Shown piece after piece: positions 34,683-42,350 of a stretch of 64,000 nucleotides of DNA. This DNA comes from Nitrospirota bacterium (GTDB lineage Bacteria; Nitrospirota; Thermodesulfovibrionia; UBA6902): NCBI GenBank assembly GCA_016207885.1, contig JACQZE010000005.1, forward strand, positions 1 through 64,000, given 5' to 3'. Numbering within the stretch: position 1 is the first letter of the stretch; each line of letters starts with the position of its first letter. The translations under genes and the position numbers were made by a program. The notes below the pieces were generated by a model. It worked only from the letters and a program-made list of their open reading frames with translations, made no database searches and was not told the origin of the DNA.

Positions 34683-35752
34683 AAACGGTTACCCCGAACT
34701 CGCTTGAGCATGGCGGGAATATCTACAGGATTGCGGATGAGCTCGGCATCCCTGAAGAGAGGCTTATTGACTTCAGCGCATCCATCAATCCTCTCGGCAT
34801 TTCAGAGAAGGTTAAGGGCGTGATAAACAGAGAGCTGGATAACCTGGTCAATTATCCCGATCCTGACACAAAGATGCTGAGGCATAAGATTGCCGAATAT
34901 AATGGCATTGGCCCTGAGACTATCATCTGCGGCAATGGGAGCACTGAGCTTATTTATCTTATACCGCGCGCGCTAAAGCCAAAGAAGGTTCTGATACCTG
35001 CTCCGACATTTTCCGAATATGAGAGGGCTTGCAGATTGAGCTCGGAGTTAAGAATTGTGAGTTATGAGTTAAATGAAGAGAATGGTTTTGAGGTAATTCC
35101 CAATGGGTTTATCAAAGCCATGCAAGGCTGTGACATGGCGTTTCTCTGCAACCCGAACAATCCGACAGGGCATCTCCTGGAGAAAGACGATATGTTGAGA
35201 ATTGCTGAAGCGGCAAGGAAGATGAAATGCTATCTTATCGTTGACGAGGCGTTCATCGATTTTGTGCCTGGAGGATCAGTGATCCGGGATGTTCAGGAGA
35301 ATCCATATTTGATCGTGCTTCGGTCAATGACAAAGTTTTACGCACTGACAGGGTTGAGGATCGGGTACGGGGTTTTTCACGGTGATTTAATTGATAGGAT
35401 CAAAGAATTCAAAGAACCGTGGACGGTCAACACCCTTGCGCAACAGGCCGCAATAACCGCTGTGCAAGATGATGAGTATGCGGCTGAAACATATGAATTG
35501 ATAAAGAGAGAAAAAGATTTTCTCGAAAAGGGTTTTCAGGAATTGAATATTGAATACCTGCCGTCAAGTGTGAATTACTATTTGTTAAAGACAGAAGATG
35601 CGCAAGGCATCACTTCAGGTTTAATTGGAAAAGGTATCCTTGCGAGGGATTGTTCAAACTTCAAAGGGCTTAACAGCTCTTACATCAGAGTCGCGGTTAA
35701 ATCACGGGGCAACAACGAAGTGCTCTTAAAAGAACTTTCAAAATTAAGTTAA
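34679..35752 (+). CDS. cobD: Threonine-phosphate decarboxylase (PLP enzyme)
   Basis: Makes (R)-1-aminopropan-2-ol phosphate from threonine phosphate for the cbiB step. The 357-residue fold-type I aminotransferase-like protein shows HGGNIYRIADELG, FSASINPLG, GNGSTELIYLIPRALKPK, NPNNPTGHLL, VDEAFIDF and the PLP lysine in RSMTKFYALTGLRIGYG. Residues about 121-132 (SSELRIVSYELN) correspond to a repeat-like stretch at 35039-35074. Confidence 0.9.
   Translation: MKTVTPNSLEHGGNIYRIADELGIPEERLIDFSASINPLGISEKVKGVINRELDNLVNYPDPDTKMLRHKIAEYNGIGPETIICGNGSTELIYLIPRALKPKKVLIPAPTFSEYERACRLSSELRIVSYELNEENGFEVIPNGFIKAMQGCDMAFLCNPNNPTGHLLEKDDMLRIAEAARKMKCYLIVDEAFIDFVPGGSVIRDVQENPYLIVLRSMTKFYALTGLRIGYGVFHGDLIDRIKEFKEPWTVNTLAQQAAITAVQDDEYAAETYELIKREKDFLEKGFQELNIEYLPSSVNYYLLKTEDAQGITSGLIGKGILARDCSNFKGLNSSYIRVAVKSRGNNEVLLKELSKLS
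35039..35074. repeat. Repeat-like in-frame segment inside cobD (GAGTTAAGAATTGTGAGTTA type)
   Basis: GAGTTAAGAATTGTGAGTTATGAGTTA is the sort of low-complexity sequence found in small dispersed repeats of many genomes; it contributes about 12 residues in frame. No second copy was found in this window, so the assignment is weaker than for the other families. Confidence 0.4.
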
Positions 35753-35761
35753 AGGAGCGTT

Positions 35762-36160
35762 ATGGAGATAATCATAATTGCGGCACACGGAAGCCCGTCA
35801 AATGATGCAGGCAATATAGAAGATATTGCTGAGCATCTTCACAAGATGATACATCCTGAATGTAATAAGGATTGCGTTAGGGCTGCGTATCTTCAGTTCA
35901 ACAAGCCCTCCATAAAAGATGCGATAGACCGGGCTGTTAAAGACGGCGCAAAAAGAATAATTGTTCACCCCTTCTTTTTAAGCAGCGGTATTCATGTGAT
36001 AAAGAGCATTCCAAAAATAATCAGGGAAGCGGAAGAGATACATCCTGATGTGAAGTTTATTTATACAGAGCCGCTCGGCTTTCACGACAAGCTGGCTGAA
36101 GTGGCGCTTGAAAGGATCAAGGCTGTTACTGATATAAGATCAGATAATAAAAGGGGGTGA
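35762..36160 (+). CDS. cbiX: Sirohydrochlorin cobaltochelatase, CbiX small form
   Basis: A 132-residue chelatase of the CbiX-S type that inserts cobalt into sirohydrochlorin. AAHGSPSNDAGNIED carries the catalytic histidine; VHPFFLSSGIHVIKSIP carries the second conserved histidine and the SGxH motif. The short single-domain form works as a dimer. Its TGA stop lies inside the ribosome-site region of the next, very small gene. Confidence 0.92.
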   Translation: MEIIIIAAHGSPSNDAGNIEDIAEHLHKMIHPECNKDCVRAAYLQFNKPSIKDAIDRAVKDGAKRIIVHPFFLSSGIHVIKSIPKIIREAEEIHPDVKFIYTEPLGFHDKLAEVALERIKAVTDIRSDNKRG

Positions 36161-36165
36161 ATTGT

Positions 36166-36294
36166 TTGAAGAAGGCGAAGAAGGCAAAAAAAGTTCAGGC
36201 CATCTCTTATCATATGAAGTGCGCCACGACCGCTAACGGCCTGACACATTTCGTCATGTACGGAGACGTGCCTAAAAAGAAGATGCCGTTATAG
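36166..36294 (+). CDS. cbpA: Putative modified-peptide precursor (CbpA-like), 42 aa
   Basis: A TTG start at 36166, with AAGGGGGTG 6-7 bases upstream, opens a 42-codon frame ending with TAG at 36292-36294; a GTG at 36157 would add three residues. The peptide begins with a Lys/Ala-rich stretch (KKAKKAKKV), continues YHMKCATTANGLTHFVMYGD with a single cysteine (C19), and ends VPKKKMPL. It lies between cbiX and a radical SAM/SPASM enzyme on the same strand, the classical RiPP precursor position. I recall TIGRFAM/NCBI families named CbpA and CbpB for such a pair near cobalamin genes; that recollection is not checked here. The core region and the modification are unknown. Confidence 0.72.
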   Translation: MKKAKKAKKVQAISYHMKCATTANGLTHFVMYGDVPKKKMPL

Positions 36295-36303
36295 GATTTT
36301 ATT

Positions 36304-36335
36304 CTGCAGGGGCGTATCGCGATACGCCCCTGCAG
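36304..36335. repeat. Perfect 32-base palindrome between the peptide gene and the radical SAM gene
   Basis: Left half CTGCAGGGGCGTATCG, right half its exact complement. Ten bases after the peptide stop codon. It has no T-run behind it. Sequences of the type AGGGGCGTATCGCGATACGC are known to me as dispersed palindromes in other genomes (recollection). Confidence 0.9.
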
Positions 36336-36361
36336 GATGCCTGACTTATTAATTGCTAATT

Positions 36362-36452
36362 TTAAAATCCCCCTCAGTCCCCCTTTATTAAAGTGGGAGT
36401 CTTTTTGTAGTTCCCCTCTTTGAAAAAGAGGGGTTAGGGGAGATTTTTCAAT
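36362..36452. repeat. Composite dispersed repeat upstream of the radical SAM gene
   Basis: AAAATCCCCCTCAGTCCCCC...AGTGGGAG followed by TTCCCCTCTTtgaaaAAGAGGGG and TTAGGGGAGATTTTT. The outer ends AAAATCCCC and GGGGAGATTTTT are nearly complementary. Same family as 14962-15042. Confidence 0.75.
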
Positions 36453-36487
36453 AATAAAAAAACAACCCAAAAGGAGATTTAAAAACA

Positions 36488-37819
36488 ATGAAACCAACTA
36501 ACCGCGGACTCTCATTCTCTGATATTGACGCTGACTGGAAGCTGGCGCTTGACCCTGACAATATATTCTGGAGCGTATTGCCGAAAAATAACGGCAGCTT
36601 CACGCTTCCCCAGGATTTGATAGGCCTTTATAAAAAAGAGATGAAACACCTTGAGACTGAGATGCATAACTTCAGGTTCAATGAGCCTTTAAACTGCGTA
36701 TACATTGACCCTACAGACAGGTGCAACGCCAACTGCCCGTACTGTTACATACCTTCAAAGATAAGACAGCAGGGAACGCAGATGACTGCTGAACAACTCG
36801 ATACAGTCCTCAGTAAGGTCGAAGATCATTTTAAGGGCGCGAAGAAAAAACCGTTGATCGTATTTCACGCTGCCGAGCCGCTTCTCGTAAAAGATATTCT
36901 CTTCGGCGCGATAAAGAAGTATCACAAGAAGATGCTCTTCGGCATACAGACCAATGCGCTTCTGCTCGAAAAAGAGGACGTGGATTTCATAAAGAAGTAT
37001 CGCGTGGGTATCGGCATTTCGCTTGACGCTTCAACCGCCGAGGTGAATAACCGCTCCCGCGTATCAAGAAAGGGCGAGGGGAATTTCAAAAAGGCTGTGC
37101 AGGCGATTGACTGGTTTAAGGGATATGAAGGCCTTAATGTTATCTGCACCGTTAATACATTCAATGTAGATAAACTCTCTGAGCACGTTAAATTCCTCCA
37201 TAAGAAAAAGGTGCCGATGGTGCTTCTTAATCCCGTCCGTGTGACACAGAAACGCTCTGACAAGGTCAAGCCTGATGACAAGGTCTTTGCGCAGAACCTG
37301 ATAAAGGCTGTTGATACCGCAATGGATCTTACAAAGAAGACCAAACAGCAGATCGTTATCGGTAACTTTGCAAACGTATTGCTGGCTATCATATCGCCGA
37401 CCGCAAGGCGCATGATGTGCGACATCTCTCCATGCGGCGGAGGCAGGACATTCCTGACTGTCACTGCGGATGGGGCAATGGTTCCATGCGGGGAATTTAT
37501 CGGCATGAAGGAATTCTCAGGCGGAAATATCTTCAGGACGTCAATCGCCAAAGCGATGGAATCGAAGCCGTTTAAAGAGATAAGATCGAGAATGGTTGAG
37601 AATATTGAAGAATGCGATGTCTGCGATTTCCGGCACATCTGCGGTTCGCCATGCCCTGCCGAGATGTACTCGCGCGGCAATATCAATAAGAAAGCAGTCT
37701 TCTGTGATTTCTATAAAGAGATAATCGTACATGCCTTCAAGATGATAGCTGAAGATAATGTAAAATATTTACTGCGTACAGACTCGATGGATCAGATGGC
37801 GTATGAGTATCAGTATTAA
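36488..37819 (+). CDS. cbpB: Radical SAM/SPASM peptide-modifying enzyme (CbpB-like)
   Basis: The 443-residue protein has the SAM [4Fe-4S] motif CNANCPYCY (C79, C83, C86), a radical SAM barrel (FHAAEPLLVKD, FGIQTNALLL, GIGISLDAS) and a C-terminal SPASM-type domain with many cysteines (CDISPCGGG, VPCGEF, CDVCDFRHICGSPCPAE, FCDFYKE) for extra Fe-S clusters. This layout is shared by anSME, PqqE and RiPP maturases. A ribosome site AAAAGGAG lies upstream. The small peptide gene before it is the likely substrate. B12 genes on both sides suggest a role tied to corrinoid metabolism. Confidence 0.85.
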   Translation: MKPTNRGLSFSDIDADWKLALDPDNIFWSVLPKNNGSFTLPQDLIGLYKKEMKHLETEMHNFRFNEPLNCVYIDPTDRCNANCPYCYIPSKIRQQGTQMTAEQLDTVLSKVEDHFKGAKKKPLIVFHAAEPLLVKDILFGAIKKYHKKMLFGIQTNALLLEKEDVDFIKKYRVGIGISLDASTAEVNNRSRVSRKGEGNFKKAVQAIDWFKGYEGLNVICTVNTFNVDKLSEHVKFLHKKKVPMVLLNPVRVTQKRSDKVKPDDKVFAQNLIKAVDTAMDLTKKTKQQIVIGNFANVLLAIISPTARRMMCDISPCGGGRTFLTVTADGAMVPCGEFIGMKEFSGGNIFRTSIAKAMESKPFKEIRSRMVENIEECDVCDFRHICGSPCPAEMYSRGNINKKAVFCDFYKEIIVHAFKMIAEDNVKYLLRTDSMDQMAYEYQY

Positions 37820-37830
37820 GGAAGTGACAA

Positions 37831-38499
37831 ATGAATAAATTCTACGTCATAGGCATCGGCTACAGGCCGCTGGAGGAAAAAGCCTCTTACATTATACGGA
37901 GGTCTGATGTGGTACTCGCTACGGAACGGCTCGTTGATGTATTTAAGAGATACCGTGAGTTTGCGGATGTTAAGAGCAAACTGAAAGTTACAGCCGATAT
38001 TCATGAGACCATCGCATATATCCGCGGCAATTTTGATAAAGAGAAGATCTCAGTGCTCGCGGATGGCGACCCGATGTTCTTCGGTTTTGGCAGGGCGGTG
38101 CTGAAAGAATTCGATAAGGAGGCTGTAGAGATATTCCCTGACCTCTCAAGCGTTCAGGTCGCCTTCTCAAGAATAAAGGAGGCGTGGGGCGACGCGTTTC
38201 TCATGAGCCTTCACGGCGGGCCTGACCCCGGCAAGAGGAGAACGCTTGAGTATGAGGCTGATGATATCCCGAAGCTTCTTGATGTATATGACAAGATTGC
38301 AGTGCTGACTGACAGGATAAATAATCCCTCAAAGATAGCTCAAACGCTGTTGCAGGCATCTGCCGGAGATACCCGCATTTATGTCTGCGAACATCTCGGT
38401 TATCCTGATGAAAAGATCACTGAGGGCTCGCCGAAAGAGATATCAGCCGAAGAATTTTTTTATCCCAATGTGGTTATCATCCTGAAGAAGAGAAATTAA
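37831..38499 (+). CDS. cbiE: Cobalt-precorrin-7 (C5)-methyltransferase
   Basis: The 222-residue protein is a tetrapyrrole (class III) methylase: N-terminal VIGIGYRPLEEKASYIIR, ADGDPMFFGFGRAVL (SAM loop) and LSSVQVAFSRIKEAWGDAFLMSLHG (first part LSSVQVAFSRIKEAWGDA), typical of CbiE/CobL-N. It methylates C5 of the corrin ring. The C15-methyltransferase/decarboxylase CbiT is not fused and not next to it. The gene follows cbpB by 11 bases. Confidence 0.88.
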   Translation: MNKFYVIGIGYRPLEEKASYIIRRSDVVLATERLVDVFKRYREFADVKSKLKVTADIHETIAYIRGNFDKEKISVLADGDPMFFGFGRAVLKEFDKEAVEIFPDLSSVQVAFSRIKEAWGDAFLMSLHGGPDPGKRRTLEYEADDIPKLLDVYDKIAVLTDRINNPSKIAQTLLQASAGDTRIYVCEHLGYPDEKITEGSPKEISAEEFFYPNVVIILKKRN

Positions 38500-38504
38500 A
38501 TTCC

Positions 38505-39296
38505 ATGACAGTTGACGACCTGAAGTCCTTAAAAAAATGGTTTTCAGATTACACCTCCTCTTTTCATTCATCTGCGGAAGAAGATAATCAAAACTATAAC
38601 CTCAAGATCGAACACACCCGCAATGTATGTGAAAATATTGTTCATATCGCGCAGGCTGAATCACTGAGCGCTGACAAGACAATCATTGCCGAGGCCATAG
38701 CCCTCTTTCATGACATCGGCAGGTTCCCGCAATATGCAAAGTTCAAAACATTTAATGACAGGATATCTATTAACCATGGGATGCTCGGCGCTGACGTGCT
38801 TGTGGAAGAAGGGGTTTTGAAAAACCTTTCTGAAAGAGATGCCGGAATGGTTATTACAGGAGTTAAGTTTCACAACGCCTTTTCAATACCAAAACTTCAG
38901 GATGAGATGATCCTCTATCTCCGGCTCATCCGTGATGCCGACAAACTGGATATCCTCAGGGTCTTTATCGAATATTACGAAGACGCCGGCGGGGAAAGGT
39001 CAGCAGTCCCGGCACATGGACTTCCTGATAATGATGAATATTCAAAGGAGATACTCTCCTCTATCTGTAAAGGGAAGATCGCATCTTTTAATGACGCAAA
39101 GACGCTGAATGACTTTAAGCTTATGCATCTCTCCTGGGTCTTTGACCTTAATTTTTATTCATCATTAAAATTATTTTCTGAGAGAGAGTATATAAAAAAG
39201 GTCGCTAAGCACCTTCCCAAGACCGATGAGATCTTGGAAGCGGTTGAATCAGTTCAGAGACACCTTGATCAGAGGCTGGAGCAGGACAGGGCATGA
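38505..39296 (+). CDS. HD-domain phosphohydrolase-like protein
   Basis: The 263-residue protein has the HD motif ALFHDIGRFPQYAKF with an upstream histidine (LKIEHTRNVCENI), a conserved NHGMLGADVL, KFHNAFSIP and RDADKLDILRVF. These form the usual metal site H...HD...D. HD proteins hydrolyse nucleotides or phosphodiesters; substrate unknown. It starts 5 bases after cbiE, so co-transcription is likely, but a B12 role is not proven. Confidence 0.8.
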   Translation: MTVDDLKSLKKWFSDYTSSFHSSAEEDNQNYNLKIEHTRNVCENIVHIAQAESLSADKTIIAEAIALFHDIGRFPQYAKFKTFNDRISINHGMLGADVLVEEGVLKNLSERDAGMVITGVKFHNAFSIPKLQDEMILYLRLIRDADKLDILRVFIEYYEDAGGERSAVPAHGLPDNDEYSKEILSSICKGKIASFNDAKTLNDFKLMHLSWVFDLNFYSSLKLFSEREYIKKVAKHLPKTDEILEAVESVQRHLDQRLEQDRA

Positions 39297-39399
39297 ACCG
39301 GATATTAAAATCTTAAACCGCGCTTTACAATCCATATTCCATTAAATTACACTTATACTTCCATTATATTTTAATGTATTTGCTTATCAAGGAGGAATT

Positions 39400-40338
39400 A
39401 TGTACAGGGAACAGATAAAAGTATTAGACTGCACGATCCGTGACGGCGGTCTTATAAATAAGCACAATTTTGACGAGAGGTTTGTGCGCGAGGTATATAA
39501 GGCTATCTCAGCGGCAGGCGTGGATTACATTGAGATAGGGTATAAGAATTCCAAAGAGTATTTCTCTCCCGCTGAATACGGGCCGTGGAAGTTCTGTGAC
39601 GATGATGTGATCAGAAAAGTCATAGACGGGATAGAATCAAAGGCCAAGATCTCCGTCATGGTGGATGTCGGGCGCGTTCATCTTGATGATATAAAGCCTG
39701 CTGACCAGAGCCCTGTAGATGTTATAAGAACTGCCACTTATGTAAAGGGCATAGACAAGGCTATTTACATGTGCAACCATTTTGCAGACAAGGGCTATGA
39801 GACCGCCATCAACATAATGGCGATATCAAAAGACAGGGGGCCTGAGCTTGATGAGGCCCTTCACCAGATAGAGGAAGAGAGCAAGGCGAATGTTGTCAAT
39901 ATCGTTGACAGTTTTGGCTCGCTGTATCAGGAAAACATTGAGGAACTGGTCAAAAGGTTCAAGTCGATAATCAAGACAAAAGAGATCGGCTTTCACGGCC
40001 ATAACTCCATGCAGCTTGCCTTCTCAAACACGATAGAGGCGATCATCCATAATGCCAATTATATGGATGCCACAGTCTACGGAATAGGGCGCGGCTCAGG
40101 CAACTGCCCGCTTGAACTGCTTATAGGTTTTTTAAAGAATCCGAAATATGATATACGCCCCATCCTGGACCTGATATCCAAAGAGTTCATCCCGCTCAGG
40201 GAGAAGATGGAGTGGGGGTACATCATACCTTATGCCATAGCAGGTATGCTGAATGAACATCCAAAAAACGCGATCGCTTTAAGAGACAGCGATAAAAAGG
40301 AAGACTACAAGGCCTTTTACGACAGCATTGTTGATTAG
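39400..40338 (+). CDS. HMGL-like aldolase (4-hydroxy-2-oxovalerate aldolase superfamily)
   Basis: A 312-residue TIM-barrel protein with the DRE-TIM metallolyase start VLDCTIRDGGLINKHNF, IEIGYKNSKEYFSP, a metal-binding GFHGHNSMQLAFSNT and ATVYGIGRGSGNCPLELL. These are the conserved Asp and His ligands of the family. Substrate not clear: relatives cleave hydroxy-keto acids or occur in sugar and polysaccharide gene clusters. Strong ribosome site AAGGAGGAATT. The KDPG aldolase gene follows by 25 bases. Confidence 0.82.
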   Translation: MYREQIKVLDCTIRDGGLINKHNFDERFVREVYKAISAAGVDYIEIGYKNSKEYFSPAEYGPWKFCDDDVIRKVIDGIESKAKISVMVDVGRVHLDDIKPADQSPVDVIRTATYVKGIDKAIYMCNHFADKGYETAINIMAISKDRGPELDEALHQIEEESKANVVNIVDSFGSLYQENIEELVKRFKSIIKTKEIGFHGHNSMQLAFSNTIEAIIHNANYMDATVYGIGRGSGNCPLELLIGFLKNPKYDIRPILDLISKEFIPLREKMEWGYIIPYAIAGMLNEHPKNAIALRDSDKKEDYKAFYDSIVD

Positions 40339-40363
40339 ATAATTTCCGTATATTGTTTGAGAT

Positions 40364-41005
40364 ATGGACGTAAACCGCTTTAAAGAACTGCCCATCTTGG
40401 GGATACTGCGCGGCATCACGTCAGAGAGCGTGAAGCCGCTTACTGAAACTGCGGTATCCTCCGGCCTCAAAGCGATAGAGATCACAATGAACACTCCTGA
40501 TGCAGCCGGCCTTATAAGCCAGATGGTCCGGGCGGCTGATGGCCGCATCGCTGTCGGCGCCGGAACCGTGCTCTCACTTAAAGACCTGCACTCAGCCCTT
40601 GATGCCGGTGCGACATTCATTGTAATGCCAACACTTATTTCTGATGTTATGGAATATTGCGTAAAGAACTCCATCCCTGTCTTTCCCGGAGCGCTCACCC
40701 CTCAGGAGATATATAACGCGTGGAATGCCGGTGCAACAATGGTCAAGGTCTTCCCCGCAAAGTTCTTCGGCCCGTCTTACATGAAAGAGATAAAAGGCCC
40801 GTTTCAGGATATAAAGCTCCTTGCCTGCGGCGGCATATCAGCCGAAACCATCGGCCAGTTCTTTTCTTCAGGCGCGGATGCTGTTGCCTTCGGCGGAGGC
40901 ATATTTAAAAAAGAATGGATCGATGCCGGGAAATTCGCGCTTATAGAAGAAGCGATAACAAAACTGATTTCGGGTTTTAGAATAACGCATGGTGTTCCAG
41001 ATTAA
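40364..41005 (+). CDS. eda: KDPG/KHG aldolase
   Basis: The 213-residue protein has the family layout: ILRGITSESVKPLTETA, AIEITMNTPDAAGLI (catalytic Glu), VGAGTVLSLKDL, FPGALTPQEIYNAWNAGA and MVKVFPAKFFGPSYMKEI with the Schiff-base lysine. It splits 2-keto-3-deoxy-6-phosphogluconate to pyruvate and glyceraldehyde 3-phosphate. No edd gene is visible, so whether it serves an Entner-Doudoroff route or works with the aldolase before it is open. Confidence 0.9.
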   Translation: MDVNRFKELPILGILRGITSESVKPLTETAVSSGLKAIEITMNTPDAAGLISQMVRAADGRIAVGAGTVLSLKDLHSALDAGATFIVMPTLISDVMEYCVKNSIPVFPGALTPQEIYNAWNAGATMVKVFPAKFFGPSYMKEIKGPFQDIKLLACGGISAETIGQFFSSGADAVAFGGGIFKKEWIDAGKFALIEEAITKLISGFRITHGVPD

Positions 41006-41015
41006 GAACTCCCCT

Positions 41016-41555
41016 CTATTTAACAACCATCAAAAACCCATTCACAAAATAGAATATCCCGACTGCGCCGCTTAGAAGCCCTATCATCCAGACCGGTTTT
41101 TGCTTGAGCAGTGCCGCGATTGATGAGAGGAGTATCGCTATCTGCAGGAATATGACAGCCATGCCGAACATCTGGGAATGTTTTTGGGCATTGTCCCTTA
41201 TGGCCTCCTGCGCTTTTGCGTCCTTCTCAATTGCCGCTTTCTCTTCTTCGTACTTATTTATCTTGCCAGAATATGCCTCGATCTTCTTCTCGTAATCCCC
41301 GATTATTTCAGGGGCAAGCTTCGGCCTCTTCTCCTTAAGTTCAAGCTCAAGCTTGTCTTTCTGCATCTCGTATATATAACTTTTTATACTTTTAGACTGA
41401 TAGTAAGCCCATTGATTTGAGGCCTGTGATTGCGCAAGCACTGAACGCGTGGAGAAGCCGCCGCCTTTAAAGGTCGCGAGCGTGGCGCAGACCGCTAATA
41501 GGACGGTCGCGAGCGCGAGGTAGTTAAGCCAGGGTTCCTTTTTTTCGTCAGCCAT
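41016..41555 (-). CDS. DUF4337-type membrane protein
   Basis: A 179-residue protein with an N-terminal membrane helix (YLALATVLLAVCATLATF), a charged coiled-coil-like middle (KLELELKEKRPKLAPEII, EKKIEAYSGKINKYEEEKA) and two C-terminal helices (MAVIFLQIAILLSSIAALL; IGLLSGAVGIFYFVNGFLM). The motif SQASNQWAYYQSKSIK is typical of DUF4337 proteins. Function unknown. It converges on eda with an 11-base gap. Confidence 0.8.
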   Translation of the reverse strand: MADEKKEPWLNYLALATVLLAVCATLATFKGGGFSTRSVLAQSQASNQWAYYQSKSIKSYIYEMQKDKLELELKEKRPKLAPEIIGDYEKKIEAYSGKINKYEEEKAAIEKDAKAQEAIRDNAQKHSQMFGMAVIFLQIAILLSSIAALLKQKPVWMIGLLSGAVGIFYFVNGFLMVVK

Positions 41556-41613
41556 ATATTTCTCCTTGGTATTATTAAAAATAAAGTGATGATATCTTAA
41601 AGCAGGTTATTGT

Positions 41614-42318
41614 TTAATCTGAATACTGCTCTGATCCATGGCAATCTATAAGCAGGAACTTTTCCGATTTATTATGTGCGCCTCTTGCAAAGAAACAATT
41701 TTCGTCAGCGCTTACTACTTCAATGTTTACGTCCGATGAGGAAGGTATAAAGTTCAGCTCTCTAATGTTTATTGAATATCTGTTATTGTCGGCAAAATAT
41801 ATCTCCTCGGCAGTCTTTAAAGTCATTAATTCTGTTCTTATGGATCGTTGACGGGCAGCGTTCCTGTTTGTAAGGAATGCCGGGATGGCAATTGCGGCAA
41901 TTATTCCGATCAGCAATATCAGTACAATGCCTGCGGCTGCGATAGCGATAACCACCCCGTTGCCGGTCGCGGAATATTTCTTCTGAAGATCCTCACTGCT
42001 TGTGAATGCGTAAATAACAAATTCGACCAGGGAGATGAGGCGCGGGATCATCGTCCAGCAGAATATCAGATAAAAAAAGCCTTCCAGGTTTCTGCGTGTA
42101 TAGAACTTGTGCGCGCCAAATCCTCCGAGAAAGAATGTGAGCAGCAGCAAGGCTGTTTTGTTCAGCTTATCTTTCTGACCGGCGCCGCAGACAGGGCATG
42201 CCGCAGCATTTGCCTTTATGGCCTCCCCGCATGATTCACAGAATTTCTCATCCGGGCCTTTACTGCGTCTTCTGTTCTCCTGATCATTACGGTTTGCAAA
42301 TCGCGGATCCGTTGTCAT
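41614..42318 (-). CDS. Zinc-ribbon / TM2-domain / pilin-like protein
   Basis: A 234-residue protein that seems to join three parts: a zinc ribbon (C27, C30, C41, C44: FCESCGEAIKANAAACPVCG), a TM2 domain (LLTFFLGGFGAHKFYTRRN, then FYLIFCWTMIPRLISLVEFV), and a third hydrophobic segment IGIIAAIAIPAFLTNRNAAR followed by a 70-residue domain. The IAIPAF-type stretch and the following helix resemble type IV pilin or pseudopilin stems. No prepilin leader is at the N-terminus, so processing would be unusual. Function unknown. Confidence 0.75.
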   Translation of the reverse strand: MTTDPRFANRNDQENRRRSKGPDEKFCESCGEAIKANAAACPVCGAGQKDKLNKTALLLLTFFLGGFGAHKFYTRRNLEGFFYLIFCWTMIPRLISLVEFVIYAFTSSEDLQKKYSATGNGVVIAIAAAGIVLILLIGIIAAIAIPAFLTNRNAARQRSIRTELMTLKTAEEIYFADNNRYSINIRELNFIPSSSDVNIEVVSADENCFFARGAHNKSEKFLLIDCHGSEQYSD

Positions 42319-42350
42319 TTCAAGCCCTGTTCAGTTATATGACCCAAATC

